Assembly (NCBI GenBank): GCA_036245805.1
Contig: BTRK01000001.1
Span: 22,637,087-22,701,086 of the forward strand
Length of the DNA stretch: 64,000 nucleotides
Direction of reading: 5' to 3'
DNA from: Pristionchus mayeri
Taxonomy: Eukaryota > Nematoda > Chromadorea > Rhabditida > Neodiplogasteridae
Every line of letters begins with the position of its first letter. Within the stretch, counting starts at the first letter, position 1. Positions 55,058 through 64,000 of this stretch are shown here, piece after piece. The position numbers and the translations under genes were made by a program. The notes beneath the pieces are model-generated. The model made no database searches. It was not told where the DNA came from and saw nothing but the letters and a program-made list of their open reading frames with translations.

Positions 55058-56786
55058 TCAGGGTGATATCTGCTTCCAATCTTTCACTCCGTTTGTGAGC
55101 AAGTCCATCGCATCCCGAGTGTCTAGCCACGCAACCTCAATAATTAAAATGTCGAGGAGTTCATCGATCGATCGTGGAATCGCTTACCGTACTCCTAATG
55201 TACTTGATGGCGTTGACTACGTGGGTGGGATCGACATCTCTCTGCATATACAGATTTCGCCAGAGGGCGCCTGCCAATCGAGCGTCGTCCGCCAGGAATC
55301 CCTCAAGAGAAGGATACCGTACAAGAACTAGGGATAACTTGCACAATGCACACAAATAATCAACTAATGTGATGTATGCAGTACAGGATACCTCATCGTA
55401 CTCGAATAGAGTCTGCAGATGCAATCCATGCATTGTCTTCATGTCTTTGGCTGAGGTTAGCACCTTCCGGTGTTCATCCTCAAAGAAAGCGACGATGAAG
55501 GGAGATGAATCCGAGATTGTTAACTCCCATCTTCATCACCAAAATAACCAGCCATTTAGATGGAAAGGAATAAACGGTGGAGTAGAAGTGATGGGATGGG
55601 ATGGACTGACTCCGATGATATCCAGTCGTTTGTCGACATCCAACCACAGGGAAGAGAGGAGACCCCTCTGCAGACGGAGATAGGCGTCCGCCTCGAGGGA
55701 AGTGTGCATACGGAGGAGGATCATCCTGAAGGGGAAGAGAGAGGGGAGGAGGAGGGGGAGGCATACCACGAGTGCATCAGCGTCAGCTTGTACCAGGTGG
55801 AGAAGTAGTCCGGAAGGCCGAGTGCTCAATCGACCCAATTGGAGAGTAAGTCAGTAACGATGAAACAACATTTGAAAGTAATGAATATGAATTCATTCAC
55901 AAGACGACTATCACTCACTTTCACACAACCGTTCGTAGTCATAATTGTCGGCGCAGTTGAAGTAGAGCTGGGAGGAAGCCGCATCCAGTAACTAGAAGAA
56001 GGGATTGGTTATCAATTGAGGACTCTGTGATTACAAAGTAATATTGCGGCAAGTAGTTTGCCCGAAAAGTAAGTTGCCAGCAGCTTTCGCGTAATTTTAC
56101 TTTTTCGGTCATAAAAAATAAGTTGCTGGCAACTAACTTTTCAATTGTTTAATTTGTAACATTGAAACAATATTGTAGCAAACTGACTTTATATTTTTAT
56201 GTAAGATCAAAGTAAGTTACTGGTAAGTTGCAAACGAAAAGTAACTAGAAAGTAATATTGTCGTAAGAGGTTTACAATTTTACTAGTAAGTTGCTGGCAA
56301 CTAACTTTACTACTTGCCGCAATATTACTTTGCAATCACAGAGGAGTAGAGGGAGAGAAATACTGACCACTCTGAGGGAGGGATCCACTTTACGATCGAA
56401 CTTCAACTTGATAGCAGCTGAGAATCGAGAGAGCACATGAGGTATCTGAGAGACAACCACCCCTCCACATTATGCAATGACCACGTCACTGAATACCATA
56501 AGTAGGCTTCTTTTTTCTTCTGACCTTTGAAGCTGGAGCATCGAGTAGTGACTGCACGTGATTGTCCATTGTGCTCTCTTTCTGGAATTAAATGATGAGG
56601 GTGATGTGGAAAAGGAAGACATCAATGGGAATACACTCATTCCAATGTGTTCTCTACCTTGGCATGTTGTTCCTTCGTCTTCTCACTGGCAGTAGTTGAG
56701 TATTCCCTTTGTAGGAGAGAGGAGAGAGAGGGACGACCAGTGAGGAGAAGACGAGTGAGAGGGAGACGACGGAGAGGGACACTCAT
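55058..56786 (-). CDS. UQCC1: Ubiquinol-cytochrome c reductase assembly factor 1 (Cbp3)
   Basis: Mitochondrial chaperone that helps translation and assembly of cytochrome b of complex III. The start at 56786 gives an Arg/Leu-rich presequence (MSVPLRRLPLTRLLLTGRPS). Next come a Lys/Glu segment, ALGLPDYFSTWYKLTLMHSW (about 55780-55850), a helix with MILLRMHTSLEADAYLRLQR, then HGLHLQTLFEYDE. The family signature FLADDARLAGALWRNLYMQR is at about 55230-55295. The last exon contains DLLTNGVKDWKQISP, stop 55058-55060. Order and motifs match UQCC1/Cbp3 throughout. One intron (about 55995-56370) holds an inverted-repeat element. Confidence 0.9.
56023..56343. mobile_element. 321-bp inverted-repeat MITE in UQCC1 intron
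   Basis: The left end CTCTGTGATTACAAAGTAAT (56023) matches the reverse complement of the right end CTCTGTGATTGCAAAGTAAT (ending 56343). Pairing continues through ATTGCGGCAAGTAGT and, less perfectly, through repeated AAGTTGC(T/C)GGCAAC words. It is non-coding, and the target duplication is unclear. Confidence 0.8.
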
Positions 56787-57123
56787 CTAGGAAGGATAAC
56801 CACTCACTGCACATACTCAATCCACACTACTATCAACACTCCATCCCGCCAGTATTGTTTTCCTGAGTAGCTACTCGAGGTATTCTCACTGTTTTCAACA
56901 GATGTTGTGTTTTCTCGCTTGTCGGTTTCCCAGAGAAGTAAATTTATCGACAACTTGACTCAAAGCATCTCATTACAACCTGGAAGCATATAAAATCGTA
57001 CGTAACAAAATCTATAACAATTTGAAAAGGGAAAACAGTAATATTGGCATTTATTTAGCAGGTACAACAATTTTTGCACATAGTAGGTCAATAATGAACA
57101 AGATGAGTTTTGGAAGCGTGGGT
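56787..57123. other. Short spacer between tandem genes
   Basis: A 337-bp spacer between the aldo-keto reductase stop and the UQCC1 start, both on the minus strand; no exon was seen. Confidence 0.5.
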
Positions 57124-59158
57124 CTACACTCGCTCTGACTTGAAGGGATCCTCGGGGTGGCCCTCCATGCTGCAATCCACACTTCACCATACGATTAAGT
57201 CAGTCATACTAACGAGGTGGAATGGAAATGGAGTTAAACTCACAAAGGTTGAAGGAAGAGTCTCTGTCTATGGGGGACCGAATCCAGAGACTTCACCTCT
57301 TCCTGTAATTCATTCATCCACCCTTTGATACCACTATTACGTTCGATCACTAGAAATGGCGTACCTCGGTGAGTTTGAAGTCGAAGACGTTGAGGTTCTC
57401 ATGGATTCTAGAGGGAGTCACTGATTTGGGAATCACGGCGATTCCTCTCTCGATCACGTATCGGAGAAGGACCTGAGAAGAGAAACTTTTAGCGATAATT
57501 AAGAAGATTTCAGTAGATATCGGTTATGAATCATGAAAACATACTCATTCTCAACACTATGAATTACAGTACCTGTGCGGGCGACTTCTTGTACTTCTCG
57601 GCCAATTCCTTCACCTTCGAGTCGTCCAGAGCATTCGGGGCAGCGGCCCAGTCCAGTTTCCTGCAGCATAATAACATTCTATCGAAATCGAAAATAAGTA
57701 GTAGAATATTGATTGATTGAATGAAATGCTTACTGTCCAGTGGGAAGAGTGAAGTTGACTCTTCCGGGAGATCCGAGTGATCCGTAGGAAGTGATGGAGA
57801 TCCCGTACTTCTTGCATACTTCTTCCAACTCGTGCTGAGGCCAGTACAGGTACAGCTCGTTCTGCAATTAAACATCATTGCACAGACCAACACTAATGTA
57901 ATTACATTATTTTCGTATATTCATACATCCCTATTCCAATGGAATGATTCCCTTTAATCATCCTCTATAGACTCAAACAGATTCATTCCCATTGATATCA
58001 CCATAAAGGCGTGTTATCACTAGCTGACTATCTTCTCTCGACAGACAAATACATTTCGAGGAGAATCGATCATTCACACAATTGTAGATGCTCATTGATA
58101 ATGGATACCTGGACATTGTGGATGGGGGTCTTGGCAGTCTTCATCACTCTCTCGATCTGCTCCACACTCCAATTGGAAACTCCGATGGCACGAGCAAGGC
58201 CGGCATCATAGATTGCCTCCATTCCCTGAACGCCATATGAATTATCCACTCAACACTTCTGCAGTAGTCATTGTGGTATGCCCCTCGGGAAAAAGTTGAA
58301 CAAAAGGAAAGAAGCGACTGACTCTCCAGACATCCTCGACGGACACGTCCTTCTCGTGCTCCACGCCGCTAGCCTACAAATAGAACTTCCCCTAACTACT
58401 CATGCTTTACTTCCGACTGCAAGTATGAATTGATTCGCTCAGTTCCTCAAGTGATCTCACCTCCGAAGCAGCGGGCATGTGGCAGAGGAGGAGATCCACC
58501 TTCTCCAGTTGTAGTCTCTTCAGACACTCACGAGTAGCAGCCAGAGATCTAGCAGGGTTCAGGTTGTTCGTCCACAGCTGACATTATTACATTATTACCC
58601 TATTGTAGACCCCCATCACGATTTATATAGATTCATGCAAGATTTCCTAACTCATTAAGCTACAAAAGGAGAGGGTTGCTGGGTGTCAGGCATAATTTGG
58701 ACGTGAATATACGAACCTTTGTGGTGATGAAAACGTCCTCTCTCTTGATCTTTCCATCGGAGATGAGCTTGTGGAGGGCATTTCCGATGACCTGAGATTC
58801 AATTGTGTCACGCAAATTGTCTAATTTATTTATAAGCAAATACAATTGTCGTCGCTCGCATTATCGAGTCTGCAAAGTCCAAAATAGATGTTGGTCACCT
58901 CCTCGTTCTGGTAGCACTCAGCAGTGTCGATCAGAGGGTAATGAGCCTCTTCGATGGCCACCTCGACAGCCTTACGGACGTCGTCATCAGTTGACTGCAA
59001 GATGAATTGTCAGGAAATATTGAGAGACAAAGAGAAGGCAACTATTTGACGTCAATTGACACTACCCTAGACCAAACTCAATTTACCTGCCAAGTGCCGA
59101 GACCAATGATGGGCAGCTCAACACCATTCTGGAGCTTGATAGTAGGGAAAGCGGGCAT
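57124..59158 (-). CDS. Aldo-keto reductase
   Basis: NADPH-dependent carbonyl reductase of the AKR1-type (TIM barrel, cytosolic). The start at 59158 gives [20 protein letters not shown]. The catalytic tetrad is visible: Asp in LIDTAE and Tyr in ECYQNEE (about 58905-58945), Lys in VFITTKLW (spliced at about 58710), and His in [12 protein letters not shown] (about 58460-58500). Barrel strands follow: [17 protein letters not shown] (about 58110-58200), [20 protein letters not shown] (about 57790-57850), and [12 protein letters not shown]. The cofactor-binding block [20 protein letters not shown] lies at about 57370-57440. It ends EDPFKSERV with its stop at 57124-57126. Substrate cannot be told from sequence. 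Confidence 0.93.
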
Positions 59159-59662
59159 GTTCTAACTGAAATATTGTGAATATAGAACCCAAGAAAACCG
59201 TCAAAACGAGGAAATTCAAGTCAAAACAACAAAATAGTGAACATATTTGGTGTATATTTGAAAATTACGGTAAAGAATGTACGCATGCTTTCGTAAAGTG
59301 CGCGCCACTCAACTAAAAGGTGCGTACACTCAGCGAGCGCGCTGGCAAACGAAGATAGTGTGTGAAACGCGGTGAGTACAGGATATGTATAATGGCAGGC
59401 ATTTCGCGAAAATAAGTCGTGCACGACTTCGTGTAATATTTTCCGAACTACAAAGTTTCTTCGGGAAAATTTAGGATTCCTTTTTCACGATGAAATTGTG
59501 CACGTTTATGTACCCTCCCTCTTATCTTGTGCTTTGTGCCGCCTATGTAAGCATGGCCGCGATGTCCAAGTCTGAATTTCTTATCGCGATATATCGAGGA
59601 GAAACTTCTCAACCCTTTCTCGTTTTACCTGGATGTTTAACTAGCTTGTAATAAGTTGAAGG
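59159..59662. promoter_or_regulatory. Shared divergent promoter region AKR/AK2
   Basis: 504 bp separates the start codons of the aldo-keto reductase (-) and adenylate kinase 2 (+). Regulatory signals for both must lie here unless leaders are trans-spliced. No motif could be assigned. Confidence 0.45.
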
Positions 59663-62631
<2,969 letters not shown>

Positions 62632-62872
62632 GAACATAGAGAAAGACATCTACAAAATTGCCCTATGTCGTTTGTGTGAAGGCCAGGAATCCTAAGAAAA
62701 GTTGCGAGAGAGTAGCTACTGTTAATACATTTATGTCATTCTGCACGAGATTCTCAGGATCAGATTTACTAATACACAGCTCATATATACAATCCAAAAT
62801 AAATTATGTAGAAATAAAATCTAGCAGGGCTTCAGTACTAGATCCATATGAATTAGAGTTCTTAATTCGGGT

Positions 62873-62945
62873 CACGGTCTCTTCATTTTACACACTCTCT
62901 CGACCGGTGGAATGACGAGAGAGTGTGTAGAATGAAGAGACCGTG
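62873..62945. ncRNA. 73-nt near-perfect hairpin (pre-miRNA-like)
   Basis: Two 30-nt arms (62873-62902 and 62916-62945), with termini CACGGTCTC and GAGACCGTG, pair with a single G-U position around a 13-nt loop. Size and stem fit a miRNA precursor, but nearly perfect pairing also fits a small inverted-repeat element. It lies just downstream of AK2. Confidence 0.4.
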
Positions 62946-63275
62946 GTTTCATTTCTCGAACTATAGTATAAATAGCTGAATTATTGATTACATGAGGTCG
63001 TTTGTCCAAGAATCGAACGAATGCAGCTAAATATAGCACAGCAAAAATACCAATTTTCTGAATTTGTGTGTATGGGCCACCATATACAACGTTTAAAACA
63101 AATAATAAATAATATCTGATTGGGGAATATACGATGCAAAAAAGGATAGTCACTAGATATGAAAGGTTCACTGGGTCAGAATAGTTCAACGGGCCAATAG
63201 ATCATATAGCTTGAAAAAAAGAACATAGTTTAATTACGATTAAAATGGCGAATAACGGAAATACGGGAGGGTAAA

Positions 63276-64000
63276 CTACTCAGGGGAACTGGTTTGATTC
63301 TCATTGTTCACTAAAGGCCTTGCCGCTCTTGGAAAGAAACTGTTATGTCTACAGTTGAAGTTCGATCCAGGGTTGTTGAAGCTCATGCCATTTCGAGTGT
63401 AGTAAATTTTGAAATAATGGGGTTTTTGGTTGGAAATACTATATTTGCCTCTAAGGAGATTATTGGCTACTCTCACCTCTACATTTTTGGTTCGTAATGC
63501 TCTAAGGATAGTGTGACAGGCAGTTTTGCCCTTATTGGATACGGTAATGTACTGGGCTGAAAAGGAGAGATTTTTCTGAATAACAAAACCGAGGTCTTTT
63601 ACTCGGTCTTTTTCTCTTTTTGTTCTAGAGTTGTGGTTCCTATAGCATATGTTCGCTTTGTATTTGCCCTGCCCAGGTGCAATGAGTTGCATTTATGCGC
63701 ATCAAAGGAGAGTTGCCACTTTTCAGACCAGTTTACGATAGTGTCAATCGCAGCTTGTAGAGGGGCGGGTGAATTCCCCTTCCTAAATGACCGATATATT
63801 TTTATATCGTCGGCGTACATTCTTGCAACGACTCCATGATTTTGCACTAGAGTAGGGATTTCTGAGGTTTAAATGAGGAAAAGCAAAGGGCCTAGGACTG
63901 AGCCCTGTGGTACACCGCTCTCCCCCTTAGATTTATTAGCGCATCGTTTCATGAAGCGGAAAAACTTATTCTTATCGTCGCTTTCGATAACTTTTTTCTC
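63276..64000 (-). mobile_element. Degenerate non-LTR retrotransposon (LINE) reverse-transcriptase fragment
   Basis: Read on the minus strand from the right edge, the reverse-transcriptase core motif GVPQGSVLGPLL is followed by an in-frame stop, then the catalytic YADD motif (in ARMYADDIKIY, about 63800-63830). Next come WSEKWQLSFDAHKCNSLHLG and, after a frame change near 63640, a segment ending around 63276. Order and spacing fit a jockey/CR1/RTE-type LINE. Stops and frameshift show it is dead. It continues beyond the window. Confidence 0.85.

Noticed and set aside
63276..64000. A retroviral or viral polymerase
   Set aside because: The motif order and the YADD context with a GVPQGSVLGPLL block are those of LINE reverse transcriptases; no viral features are present.

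Overview
The window is eukaryotic and almost certainly animal DNA. Genes are split into many short exons joined by small GT-AG introns, often 40-60 bp, ending in TTGCAG, TTTCAG or CTTCAG. tRNA genes sit inside introns, and there are several inverted-repeat (MITE-like) elements and one decayed LINE. A nematode is the best guess, possibly a diplogastrid. The reasons are the tiny introns, a secreted cysteine-rich protein of nematode type, and splice acceptors lying directly before start codons, which would suit trans-splicing. No species can be named from the sequence alone.

Layout, left to right. 1-3028 (-): a glutamine/alanine-rich, probably nuclear protein, cut by the left edge. 7195-11598 (+): an ADAM10/kuzbanian-like membrane protease whose first zinc-binding histidine is leucine. 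11988-14202 (-): a ZnT/SLC30A zinc transporter. 15131-16448 (+): an orphan four-helix membrane protein. 16790-20719 (-): malonyl-CoA synthetase-like ACSF3, with COA3 nested antisense in one intron. 21163-23064 (-): mitochondrial ribosomal protein L28. 23565-28886 (-): ribophorin II, with a transposon-like element carrying a tRNA-derived segment. 29353-31020 (-): transaldolase. 32509-37130 (-): cullin-3. 39065-40697 (+): RAB14. 42667-44218 (+): a secreted cysteine-rich protein with a tRNA-Arg in intron 1.

44552-53889 (-) is a complex locus. It holds alternative first exons, a transmembrane exon and a long Lys/Glu-rich region ending at its own stop (junctin/triadin-like). Downstream on the same strand lie TPR and aspartyl/asparaginyl beta-hydroxylase (ASPH) exons. 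The arrangement resembles the mammalian ASPH/junctin locus. Its introns contain an antisense MIF4G-domain gene, a same-strand small membrane-protein gene and three tRNA genes. 55058-56786 (-) is UQCC1/Cbp3, 57124-59158 (-) an aldo-keto reductase, 59663-62631 (+) adenylate kinase 2, and 63276-64000 (-) a decayed LINE.

No single pathway links the genes, but five of them (ACSF3, COA3, MRPL28, UQCC1, AK2) act in mitochondria. Five housekeeping genes from 16790 to 37130 run head-to-tail on the minus strand, which would fit an operon-like arrangement if the organism trans-splices.

The most unusual signals are these. A dyad, GATCAAAGATC, recurs about 18 times, mostly 4-21 nt from splice sites in unrelated genes. 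Two metalloenzyme homologues each have a metal-binding histidine replaced by leucine. Several genes and tRNAs are nested in introns. There are five inverted-repeat elements and a 73-nt near-perfect hairpin. All exon structures were read by eye by matching reading phase and family motifs; no alignment or search was run.
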